NCBI RefSeq assembly: GCF_036962685.1
Contig: NZ_JBALOP010000038.1
Coordinates: 1 to 64,000, forward strand
Direction of reading: 5' to 3'
Source of the DNA: Ferdinandcohnia sp036962685
GTDB taxonomy: Bacteria > Bacillota > Bacilli > Bacillales > Bacillaceae_L
DNA: 64,000 bases
The notes beneath the pieces are model-generated. The model was not told where the DNA came from and searched no databases. It saw only the letters and a list, made by a program, of their open reading frames with translations. Each line of letters opens with the position of its first letter. Position 1 is the first letter of the stretch. The position numbers and the translations under genes are program-made. Shown one piece after another: positions 8,214-15,894 of this stretch.

Positions 8214-8388
8214 GTTTTGGAGTATTTAAAAGTTTTGATATCATTAAAAAGTTTAACGGCATTTTGTGTCTAATTTTGTTATGAAAGTATGAAAAAATAA
8301 TCGGACGTTGTCAAAGTTTGTGTTATGATATGAAATAGAATTATAGAGATACTTATAAAAACTAGATTCAAAGGAGTTGTAATCAAAT

Positions 8389-10269
8389 TTGGGGAAAGCT
8401 TCATTACGCGTTCTATTATTAAGTATATTAGCCTTATTATTCCTAAGTCAAACTGCATTGGCGAACGGGAATGTAACCTATGTGGCAACCGGGAAATTGC
8501 CTCTTTATCGTACTCTCGATGAATTAAAGGATTATCGTCAGCATTTAACGATTTATAACCCGAACTATACGAGATTTGGAGAATTGTATTTTGGTAATCA
8601 GGTTACGATTCTTGAAGAAAATCAATATGCTGTAAAAGTTCGCACTACAGATGGCCAGGAGGGCTGGGTGCAAAAGGATTACCTTAGCCAAAATCCTACC
8701 AGTCATGATTGGTTGGTAAAGGATGAGCGTGCTCTAAAAAGCGAACCTTATATGAAAGCTTCTACCATTGCGACAGTACCTTCAAAATCAAAAGTAAAAG
8801 TACTAGATTTTAAGTTTATCAGTACTGAACAATATAAAGATTGGTATAAGGTTCAGACTGCAAATGGAAGTGTGGGCTGGATTTGGGGAGCTCATTATAT
8901 TGATAGCGATTGGGTGAATCGCGGCAGCAACATTATTCGTTATGAATTTGAAAAGAGCGGGACAATTTCCAATTGGCTTTCTGTTTTTGCTCCTTTAAAT
9001 ACGTATGCCAACATCACTGCAGGGGAACTAAATGCATTCATTGCCTCCAAAGCAAATGGAAGCAACACTCTTATGACAGGAATGGGTTCCTCCTTCATTG
9101 AAGCGCAAAACACGACGGGCTTAAATGCCATTTACTTAATGGCCCACGCGGGTCACGAAACTGGCTGGGGTAAATCGGCTATTTCTCAAAATAAATATAA
9201 TTATTACGGAATTGGTGCGATTGATTCCAAGCCTGCCCAAGGCGCCTACACATTTAACAATCCGCATGACGGGATTGTGGCTGGTGCGATTTGGATTGGC
9301 GAAAACTATATTATTCGAGGTTGGGATACTGACCGTAATTATCCATTTTATCAATCAACCCTGGATAATATGAAAAATGACAATGGTGGCTGGCATCAAT
9401 ATGCAACAGATGAAGCATGGGCTGTCAAAATTGGTAACTTCATTGATCAGTACTATGCCTTTACGTATCCAAATGGCTTTGCCATGAAAAAAGGCTGGTA
9501 CCAAGAAGGTACTGAATATTATTATTTTGATTCCAATGGAAAAATGGTAACAGGATGGCTTCCATGGAATGGCATCTGGTATTACTTGAAACAGAATGGT
9601 TATATGGCAAAAGGATGGGCCTGGGATAAAGGTTCTTGGTACTACTTTAATGCTGATGGAGCCATGCAAACAGGTTGGGTGCTAGATAAAGGTATTTGGT
9701 ACTATATTAAGCCCGATGGCAAGATGATGAGTAACCAGTGGTATTATCAAAATGGAAATTGGTACTATATGAAAAAAGATGGTGCGATGAGCACAGGCTG
9801 GGTACATGATGGTGTTGCTTGGTATTATCATAACCAAAATGGCTACATGCAAACAGGCTGGATTAAAGATAATGGACTTTGGTATTATTTAAAGCCTGAT
9901 GGTAAGATGATGAGTAACCAATGGTATTATCAAAATGGAAATTGGTACTATATGAAAAAAGATGGTGTGATGAGTACTGGCTGGTTAAATGATGGTGCCA
10001 ATTGGTATTATCATAACCAAGATGGTTATATGCAAACAGGCTGGACTAAAGTTAATGGAACTTGGTATTTCATGAATGGCAGTGGCGTGATGAAAACCGG
10101 TTGGCTTTATGATGGCGCTTGGTATTACCTATCAGGCGGCGGTGCGATGCAAACTGGCTGGAAGTTTATCGGCGGTAACTGGTATTACTTCTACAGTGGT
10201 GGAAGTATGGCCGCTAATACCACAATCGATGGATTCCGATTAGGTAGTAGCGGTGCTTGGATTCAATAA
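8389..10269 (+). CDS. Secreted N-acetylglucosaminidase with two SH3-like domains and 12 choline-binding repeats
   Basis: Probable cell-wall hydrolase acting outside the membrane. Residues 1-25 are a signal peptide ending TALANG. Two SH3-like wall-binding segments follow (about 28-100 and 105-185), then a GH73-type glucosaminidase domain (about 235-360) with MAHAGHETGWGKS carrying the catalytic glutamate and a YNYYGIGA motif, then twelve choline-binding-type repeats (about 362-615). The layout is the reverse of the first gene in the window, where the repeats come first. A block of three repeats is duplicated in tandem with a 183-bp period. The TTG start follows AAGGAG by 12 bases and opens directly into the signal peptide. 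Flanked by mnaA and, convergently, licC. Choline binding is inferred from the repeats and the neighbouring lic genes. Confidence 0.92.
   Translation: MGKASLRVLLLSILALLFLSQTALANGNVTYVATGKLPLYRTLDELKDYRQHLTIYNPNYTRFGELYFGNQVTILEENQYAVKVRTTDGQEGWVQKDYLSQNPTSHDWLVKDERALKSEPYMKASTIATVPSKSKVKVLDFKFISTEQYKDWYKVQTANGSVGWIWGAHYIDSDWVNRGSNIIRYEFEKSGTISNWLSVFAPLNTYANITAGELNAFIASKANGSNTLMTGMGSSFIEAQNTTGLNAIYLMAHAGHETGWGKSAISQNKYNYYGIGAIDSKPAQGAYTFNNPHDGIVAGAIWIGENYIIRGWDTDRNYPFYQSTLDNMKNDNGGWHQYATDEAWAVKIGNFIDQYYAFTYPNGFAMKKGWYQEGTEYYYFDSNGKMVTGWLPWNGIWYYLKQNGYMAKGWAWDKGSWYYFNADGAMQTGWVLDKGIWYYIKPDGKMMSNQWYYQNGNWYYMKKDGAMSTGWVHDGVAWYYHNQNGYMQTGWIKDNGLWYYLKPDGKMMSNQWYYQNGNWYYMKKDGVMSTGWLNDGANWYYHNQDGYMQTGWTKVNGTWYFMNGSGVMKTGWLYDGAWYYLSGGGAMQTGWKFIGGNWYYFYSGGSMAANTTIDGFRLGSSGAWIQ
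9709..10074 (+). repeat. Internal 183-bp tandem duplication in the choline-binding region
   Basis: Bases from 9709 and from 9892 are nearly identical, including ATGATGAGTAACCA and AATGGAAATTGGTACTATAT, a shift of 61 codons. This is three choline-binding repeats copied as a block, probably by recent recombination within the gene. Confidence 0.8.
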
Positions 10270-10277
10270 GAACATTT

Positions 10278-10312
10278 AAAAAAAGTGGGCTGGTCTTCAG
10301 CTCACTTTTTTT
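10278..10312. terminator. Bidirectional terminator between the glucosaminidase and licC
   Basis: A stem AAAAAAGTGGGCTG with CAGCTCACTTTTTT lies between the two convergent stop codons, with A and T runs on opposite sides, so it can serve both strands. A near copy lies at 14226-14256. Confidence 0.85.
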
Positions 10313-10340
10313 GTGTTCTTTTTAAGTATTAACGTTTATC

Positions 10341-11042
10341 CTATGCTAATGGAACCCTCTGTCCCTTGATGTAGGTGTTGACTTTTTGGTAGTCGTCGAC
10401 GGAGTCGATTTCGAACCAGTCATCGGATTCGATGGGGGAAACGTATACGTTTAGGTTTTCTAAATTTTGTTTTACGATGTCGTCCCAGTATAGGTCTTTG
10501 AATTGGCCGTTATTGATGACTTCTTCTAGTTTTTCTGTTATGAATTGGCCATCTTTTTTTGACCAGTAGGAAACGCCTGACATGATATAGTCTGTTCCGC
10601 TGCCAATGATGATTTCCGTTACCTTCTTATTCGTATCAAACTGAAGAATCCATTCGTCCTCGAAGTCCGTTTTTACACCAGTGAAGTACGTCGAGTTCTC
10701 TAAATCTGTTCGGAAGAAATTACGATTCATATATACATCTGCTTCTGTTATAATCGCATCCTCAAGATACTCTCTTACTAAGTACATCGTATATACATTG
10801 TTGTAGATGTCATATTTGTCGTTATGGATGAGCTTCACACCGTATTTTTCTTCTAGGTAGTTGAACTTTTCGTGTAGATAGCCTGTTACAACGACGATAT
10901 CTTTAATTCCTTTTTCATGTAGGAACCTTATTTGTCTTTCGGCCATTGGTTCGCCGCCAACCTCGACTAACGATTTTGGTGTATGTGTTGTTAGTGGTCT
11001 AAGTCGTGTTCCCATGCCAGCTGCTAGGATAATTGCTCTCAT
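10341..11042 (-). CDS. licC: Phosphocholine cytidylyltransferase
   Basis: Makes CDP-choline from CTP and phosphocholine, the activated donor for LicD transferases; cytoplasmic. The 233-residue product matches what I know of pneumococcal LicC (about 229 residues) along its length: AIILAAGMGTRLRPLT with the full nucleotide loop, the PKSLV motif, the DIVVVTGYL strand, HNDKYDIYNNVYTMYLV, ITEADVYM with the metal-binding aspartate region, IMSGVSYW, DLYWDDIVK and the C-terminal EIDSVDDY. It lies downstream of the kinase fusion and the permease on the same strand, but a terminator precedes it, so it may have its own promoter (TATAGT-like box about 40 bases upstream of the start). The start has AAGGTTGAG before it. 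A related sugar nucleotidyltransferase is the alternative but fits less well. Confidence 0.9.
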   Translation of the reverse strand: MRAIILAAGMGTRLRPLTTHTPKSLVEVGGEPMAERQIRFLHEKGIKDIVVVTGYLHEKFNYLEEKYGVKLIHNDKYDIYNNVYTMYLVREYLEDAIITEADVYMNRNFFRTDLENSTYFTGVKTDFEDEWILQFDTNKKVTEIIIGSGTDYIMSGVSYWSKKDGQFITEKLEEVINNGQFKDLYWDDIVKQNLENLNVYVSPIESDDWFEIDSVDDYQKVNTYIKGQRVPLA

Positions 11043-11090
11043 TATATTCTCAACCTTTCTTATACCTTTACATGTATACTATACCAAATA

Positions 11091-11123
11091 AAAAACTAGA
11101 AATTATAGTAATTTCTAGTTTTT
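11091..11123 (-). terminator. Terminator or attenuator between licB and licC
   Basis: A perfect 14-bp stem AAAAACTAGAAATT with its complement and a 5-nt loop, with a T-run on the minus strand just beyond the permease stop. It separates licC from the upstream genes or partly attenuates it. Confidence 0.75.
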
Positions 11124-11134
11124 CTATCTACTTG

Positions 11135-12124
11135 TTATGCTATTTTTCCCTCTAGATCTTTAATCGATACGAGTTCTTTTGGATTACCAGCGACAAGCAC
11201 AGCTCCTACAATTACGATAAGGGAACCAGCAATAAGCTGTAATCCAACAGGTGTGCTCATGAAGATCATTTGTAGGATAATTGCCCAAACCACATACGTG
11301 ATATTTAAGGAAGTACTTCTTGCTGCACCAATTGTATTAATTGCTTTATAGTAACAAATATAGGAAATCGTACCAACTAAGGCCGTTACAGCAATAAGTA
11401 TACCGATAGGTGAAGCTACAACACTTAGTGCCAAATCATATCCGTTAATAAAAGGAATAATAACGATTGCATATAATAATCCGGATGTTGCTTGACGAAT
11501 ATTGATTGCATGTTCAGGGTTCATATCTCCATCTTTCATCCCTAATGCACAAATAATTCCTTCAAGGCTCCATGCAAGTACTGTACCAATGGCAAACATT
11601 AAACCTAATGTAAAGCTGCTTCCGATTGAAAACTCTGAAGGCATATACCCTAGAACAAATACACCAACCACACTTAGTCCAATTCCTAGCCATACCCTTG
11701 CATTGATTTTTTCCTTCAAAATGGCCCCTGCAAGCAACGCACTTACAGCAGGAAACATAGCCGTAATGGCAGCAGTATATGCTGGACCAATATATTTAAC
11801 ACTTAATAAATAACATGTCATCCCAACAGGTCCACCGATTAGGGCACCTAGTACGATGACTCCTCCATTTTTTGTTTTTAAAGATTGAAGTACATTTTTA
11901 AACTGCCCTTTGATGATCATATACAGAGTTGCCCAAAGTGCAGAGAAAAAGTCATGCATAAAAGTAGCCACAAATGGTGCTAAGAAAATGGCCTCAGTTG
12001 AGGTAATAAATGGAGTGCTTGCCATGATAATTCCGACCAATACTGTGTCAACGCCCCATGTAGCACCGGCAATAAGTCCATTACCTAATCCTAATTTTGC
12101 GTCCCTAAGGCTGTTAATTTTCAA
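11135..12124 (-). CDS. licB: DMT-superfamily permease, probable choline importer
   Basis: A 329-residue integral membrane protein with about ten hydrophobic segments and two EamA-type halves (the second-half motif GLQLIAGSLIVIVGAVLVAG is clear). LicB of pneumococcus and Haemophilus is a DMT-family choline importer lying with licA and licC; the context here, between a choline kinase fusion and LicC, gives the assignment. The sequence alone would say only 'drug/metabolite transporter'. Start TTG at 12124 with AAAGGGGAAA upstream, 45 bases after the fusion gene's stop codon, so the two are probably co-transcribed. Its job would be to bring choline in for phosphorylation by the fusion protein. 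Confidence 0.8.
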   Translation of the reverse strand: MKINSLRDAKLGLGNGLIAGATWGVDTVLVGIIMASTPFITSTEAIFLAPFVATFMHDFFSALWATLYMIIKGQFKNVLQSLKTKNGGVIVLGALIGGPVGMTCYLLSVKYIGPAYTAAITAMFPAVSALLAGAILKEKINARVWLGIGLSVVGVFVLGYMPSEFSIGSSFTLGLMFAIGTVLAWSLEGIICALGMKDGDMNPEHAINIRQATSGLLYAIVIIPFINGYDLALSVVASPIGILIAVTALVGTISYICYYKAINTIGAARSTSLNITYVVWAIILQMIFMSTPVGLQLIAGSLIVIVGAVLVAGNPKELVSIKDLEGKIA

Positions 12125-12169
12125 ATGAATTTCCCCTTTGTATTTATGTTTTTGTTTTTATAAAAATTC

Positions 12170-14041
12170 TTAGACGTTAGCTTTTTGTTCAAGTAATTGG
12201 TATTCCTTCATGAACCCCTTCGTCCTGTTAAAACGGCCCATCGCATAGGAATAGAAGTCGTAGCCAGTTGCTACTTTCATTAATCCCCAAAGTGTCCATA
12301 AGAAATCAACGAATATCTTATTCATTAATAATCTTTTTGCAGTTATGGTGTCCATTTCTCCATTAAAGTATTGGAGTACAAACAATCTTTCTTCTGCAGG
12401 CGATAGCTCTGATTCAATAATAAAGGCTGCAATGTCCCAGAATGCATCGTTCATCCCGCCATATTCCCAGTCAATCAGATACATTTTATTTGCTCCACTT
12501 TTTACAAAGTTTTCAGAAAGTGGATCAATGTGACAAGGTGATAGGGGAACATTCATTGAAAGATACTGATTCTCGAGTTCAAGAACCTGAGCTTTCAAAT
12601 CGGAATAATCTTCAGGTAATGTTACATTCCCGCTTGCTATCACATCTTCATATTCTGTTATTTTTTCAAACACATCAAAACGATCTTTAAAATCTACTTC
12701 TGAGTCATGCAATTTTCTAAATATGTCTGCAATCATAATCAGGTTTTCTTCCCTTTTTCCGGTCTTCGGATTGAGCGTCTCCGCTTCAGGAATGTACTCG
12801 ACAATTTTCAAACCTGTGTGTTCATCAAAAAAGAGGATTGGAGGGTTAATCCCCAGTTCACTGACTGTTTCTGATATCAGCTTTTCCGTTGAACGATTAA
12901 GGAATTTTTCTGTCCCTTTGCCAGGGAAACGCACCGCATAGTCTTTACCGTCAATCGTAATTTTGTAATTTCGATTTGTTAACCCACCAAGGGATTCGAT
13001 TGTTGTGATTAGACTTTCATCAATTTGTAAAGCATTTGCAATGGTTTGCTTTATTTCATTTACTTTAATTTCTTCCTCTTTCACCCTAAGTAACGGGAAG
13101 ATTTTATCGACGACTTTAAAATAATCCGCATAATTATCGACTTCGGCCCAGATAATATTTGGCAATTTCAAGAAGCCAAGATTCACTGTGCGTCCGACGT
13201 CAAGAAGGGTATATTCGTAATTAATATAAGGATTTTGGTTATCCTTAAAGATATTTAGCATCTCCTGATAAACTTCATAGGAAATTTTTGTAATTCCGAC
13301 CATTTCTCCATCAATGCGGTTTAAGCGATGTATATCCTTTGAAATTTGATAAATTTGGTCGTTTCTAATTTCCACAAATGCCTCGTCGCCTGAGCCGCTT
13401 TCCTTTGTCATTAGAATGCAATCTCTCTCGCCAGTCTCTAAAAGTTCTTCTATCGCAGCCTGCTCGATTAATATATCATCCTCTATCAAAATGAAATCAT
13501 CTGTCATGTAATCGGAGGCTAACGCAAGAGAAGCCATGCTTCCAGTCCATAAATAGCGAGTATTCTCAACAAACGAAACGGTGTCCTTTCCTTTTAGGAC
13601 CTCGGATTGCTCAAGCATTTCTTTCAGATAACCTGTTACAATTACGATTTTTTCAATGCCATTTTCTTCAAGAATGTTAACTGTTCTCTCGAGTAACGTA
13701 GTGCCGTGGATATCAAGTAAACCTATAGGTCGATCAAAAGATTTTCTTTCTCCCGCAGCAAGAATAACTGCTTGTGTGATTGGTTTGTACTCATTCTTAT
13801 ATAATGACACTTTTGTTTCTTGTAATTTTTCAAGTTCTTTGATTAAATATTCTTTTCCTTTTTCGGATACAAAGTAATGTATTGTGCTTCCCGTTTTTTT
13901 AGTTTCAATAAAATTTTCTTCTATTAATTTATTAATTGTATAATTTACTTTGCCAATTGAAATTTTGCAAAGCTTTGCCAATGTTCTTTGAGTAATTTCT
14001 GGATTCCTTGAAATTTCCGCTAAAATATCGAACATGTACAA
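12170..14041 (-). CDS. Winged-helix / nucleotidyltransferase / choline kinase fusion (LicCA-type), copy 2
   Basis: A 623-residue paralogue of the protein at 1648, collinear throughout. Residues about 1-70 are a winged helix (TQRTLAKLCKISIGKVN), about 88-300 a nucleotidyltransferase fold (AVILAAGERKSFDRPIG, lacking the GxGxR loop but keeping an IEDD acidic site), and about 335-615 a choline kinase-type domain with intact CHIDPLSEN and IDWEYGG motifs. It is first in a probable fusion-licB unit with licC following, matching the licA-licB-licC order of pneumococcal lic1. A separate intact LicC nearby suggests that the fused nucleotidyltransferase domain has another substrate, or senses rather than catalyses. 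The TTG at 14041 is chosen because GGAGGAG lies about 10 bases upstream; an ATG at 14035 is possible. An inverted repeat lies beside the ribosome site. Confidence 0.85.
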   Translation of the reverse strand: MYMFDILAEISRNPEITQRTLAKLCKISIGKVNYTINKLIEENFIETKKTGSTIHYFVSEKGKEYLIKELEKLQETKVSLYKNEYKPITQAVILAAGERKSFDRPIGLLDIHGTTLLERTVNILEENGIEKIVIVTGYLKEMLEQSEVLKGKDTVSFVENTRYLWTGSMASLALASDYMTDDFILIEDDILIEQAAIEELLETGERDCILMTKESGSGDEAFVEIRNDQIYQISKDIHRLNRIDGEMVGITKISYEVYQEMLNIFKDNQNPYINYEYTLLDVGRTVNLGFLKLPNIIWAEVDNYADYFKVVDKIFPLLRVKEEEIKVNEIKQTIANALQIDESLITTIESLGGLTNRNYKITIDGKDYAVRFPGKGTEKFLNRSTEKLISETVSELGINPPILFFDEHTGLKIVEYIPEAETLNPKTGKREENLIMIADIFRKLHDSEVDFKDRFDVFEKITEYEDVIASGNVTLPEDYSDLKAQVLELENQYLSMNVPLSPCHIDPLSENFVKSGANKMYLIDWEYGGMNDAFWDIAAFIIESELSPAEERLFVLQYFNGEMDTITAKRLLMNKIFVDFLWTLWGLMKVATGYDFYSYAMGRFNRTKGFMKEYQLLEQKANV

Positions 14042-14057
14042 GTATCATCACTCCTCC

Positions 14058-14072
14058 GTTCAATTTTTGAAC
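14058..14072. promoter_or_regulatory. Candidate operator: inverted repeat GTTCAA-N3-TTGAAC before fusion copy 2
   Basis: A perfect 6-bp inverted repeat lies immediately upstream of the GGAGGAG ribosome site. It resembles the repeat before the first copy (1603-1617). A bound protein here could block transcription or translation. Autoregulation by the winged helix is inference. Confidence 0.35.
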
Positions 14073-14195
14073 AACGTAATATTAACACTAATATAATCAT
14101 TTGTAAATATATTGTAACAATATATTTTAATTTTATGAAAAGTGAAAGGGGTTGAGGGATTGAACTAAGCCGTTAAGCAAAAGAATGACTACTTA

Positions 14196-14260
14196 GTGTG
14201 CTTGGAGGATTCAATAAGAATATACAAAAAAAGTGAGCATTTCAGCTCACTTTTTGTTAT
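14196..14260 (+). pseudogene. 3' remnant of a lost choline-binding-repeat gene
   Basis: The stretch GTGCTTGGAGGATTCAATAA followed by an A-run, a GTGAGC hairpin and CTTTTAGTATT copies the last codons, stop codon and terminator of the glucosaminidase gene (10250-10330), including the codons for its final residues and TAA. No open frame leads into it. It appears to be the tail of a former plus-strand paralogue deleted by recombination. Confidence 0.65.
14226..14256. terminator. Bidirectional terminator between the gene remnant and the carboxypeptidase gene
   Basis: A perfect 11-bp stem AAAAAGTGAGC with GCTCACTTTTT. It serves the minus-strand carboxypeptidase gene, whose stop codon is 8 bases away. 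It is a relative of the terminator at 10278-10312. Confidence 0.85.
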
Positions 14261-14263
14261 CTT

Positions 14264-15640
14264 TTAGTATTCACCTATATATTCTTCTAAAGTAAGTCCA
14301 CTTTGAGTAATACTTTTTGCTAAGTTAACTCCGACGTAGCGGAAATGCCATGGTTCATATTTATAGCCGGTAATATGTTCCTTCCCTTGAGGATATCGAA
14401 GGATAAAACCGTAATACTGGGCATTGCTTGCTAACCATTTTCCCTCTGACGTATAGGCAAAATCGTCCTCAGCCCATAGTGAAGAATTGCTTCCACCAAT
14501 ATCAAATGCTAACCCGGTTTGGTGTTCACTTTTTCCAGGTTTTGCAGAGAATGTATCTGCTGCTGTTTGTCCGTAATTGGATACATATCGGTTATATAAA
14601 GTAGATTGGTAGCTATACGAACGATAGGTGCTAAATGCACTCAATGTTAGTCCTTGCTTTTTTGCATCAGCCTTCATTGCTTCAAATGCACTACGAGCCT
14701 CTGTATTCTCTCCGGGGTTATAAGTAGAAGGTAATGAATGAACCTTATTCACAATTAGGATGCCGTTCTTATAGTGATAGCCAGTTGTCGGCTCAATCCA
14801 TGCACCATCCTTATTCACATACGACCCATTAATCATTGTGCTTGTTGCCAATATTCCACTTGAGAAGGAATAATACCATTTAGAATTTACTTGATACCAT
14901 CCAGTCATCATTTCACCAGAAGACTTGAGATAATACCACTTATTGCTGGATAATTGCCAACCTGTTTTCATTGCACCATTTTGGCCTAATAAGTACCAAT
15001 TGCGATTTTTATACAACCATCCCGAATTCATAACACCATAATCATTAAGATGATACCATTTATTCTGGTCATACACCCATCCTGTCTTCATCCTACCGGT
15101 ATGGTCAAGGAAGTACCATTTGTTTTGGTTGTATACCCAACCTGTTTTCATTGCGCCACTTTCTGATAGGAAGTACCAGCTGCTATCGTATACCCAACCC
15201 GTTTTCATAGCACCTGAACCGGTTAAGAAATACCATTTATTTTGGTTGAAAACCCAGCCAGTTCGCATTGCGCCACTTTTATTAAGGAAGTACCATTTGT
15301 TTTTATCTAAGACCCAGTCTGTCTGCATAATTCCATCTTGATCAAGGAAGTACCAATTATAATTATCAAGAATCCAGCCGCTTTCTCTGGCACCAGATTC
15401 TTTATTAAAATAATACCAATTTCCATCAATGAGTTCCCAGCCAACCACTTTTTGATTATGTTCATCGTAATAGAACCAGGAATTGTCTACTTGCTCCCAG
15501 CCAAGCTTCAGCTCGGGTAATTGAGCTTGAGCTTCTTCCTCATCAGTAATTTCTTCCGTATCTGCGATTTCTTCATTATTTGAAAAAGCAATGAGTGGGA
15601 TAATAAATAAGAGTAATAGGAATGCAATCAGTTTTTTCAT
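14264..15640 (-). CDS. Choline-binding D-alanyl-D-alanine carboxypeptidase (M15B, VanY/LdcB type)
   Basis: A 458-residue exported protein predicted to trim peptidoglycan stem peptides. Residues 1-22 form a signal or membrane segment; a short acidic linker follows; residues about 48-280 hold eleven choline-binding-type repeats (GWVYNQNKWYFL type); residues about 295-450 are a zinc peptidase of the M15B family with the SEHQTGLAFDIG motif (zinc-binding His and Asp) and EPWHFRYVG (second zinc-binding His). Pneumococcus has a related carboxypeptidase, but without such repeats; the fusion would place the enzyme at choline-bearing wall. No neighbour shares its transcript: the upstream side is a 254-base intergenic region and the downstream side a terminator. 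D,D- versus L,D-specificity cannot be told from sequence alone. Confidence 0.9.
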   Translation of the reverse strand: MKKLIAFLLLLFIIPLIAFSNNEEIADTEEITDEEEAQAQLPELKLGWEQVDNSWFYYDEHNQKVVGWELIDGNWYYFNKESGARESGWILDNYNWYFLDQDGIMQTDWVLDKNKWYFLNKSGAMRTGWVFNQNKWYFLTGSGAMKTGWVYDSSWYFLSESGAMKTGWVYNQNKWYFLDHTGRMKTGWVYDQNKWYHLNDYGVMNSGWLYKNRNWYLLGQNGAMKTGWQLSSNKWYYLKSSGEMMTGWYQVNSKWYYSFSSGILATSTMINGSYVNKDGAWIEPTTGYHYKNGILIVNKVHSLPSTYNPGENTEARSAFEAMKADAKKQGLTLSAFSTYRSYSYQSTLYNRYVSNYGQTAADTFSAKPGKSEHQTGLAFDIGGSNSSLWAEDDFAYTSEGKWLASNAQYYGFILRYPQGKEHITGYKYEPWHFRYVGVNLAKSITQSGLTLEEYIGEY

Positions 15641-15894
15641 AGAATAACTCCTTACAAAAATAATAGAATGATATTATTATAGCAAAATAATTTGGAAGGT
15701 TTAATACTTTTGGTGTGAAAAATGGAAAACGACTTCAAAAATTATGGGTAAAAGGTCTATTCATCTACTTTTTACGGATATGAATTTCTAGTATACTTAT
15801 AGCGGTATCGACAAAAATCGGGTAATATCGAGTGCTTGCTGAAGGGGTATTGATAAAATTCAGATGGTGACAGGCGCTGTATTGGAGGATATGT

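Noticed and set aside
9475..10269. GW-type repeats read as Listeria-like GW modules binding lipoteichoic acid
   Set aside because: The 20-residue period and WYYF...G.M.TGW pattern are those of choline-binding (CW_binding_1) repeats, not the 80-residue GW modules.
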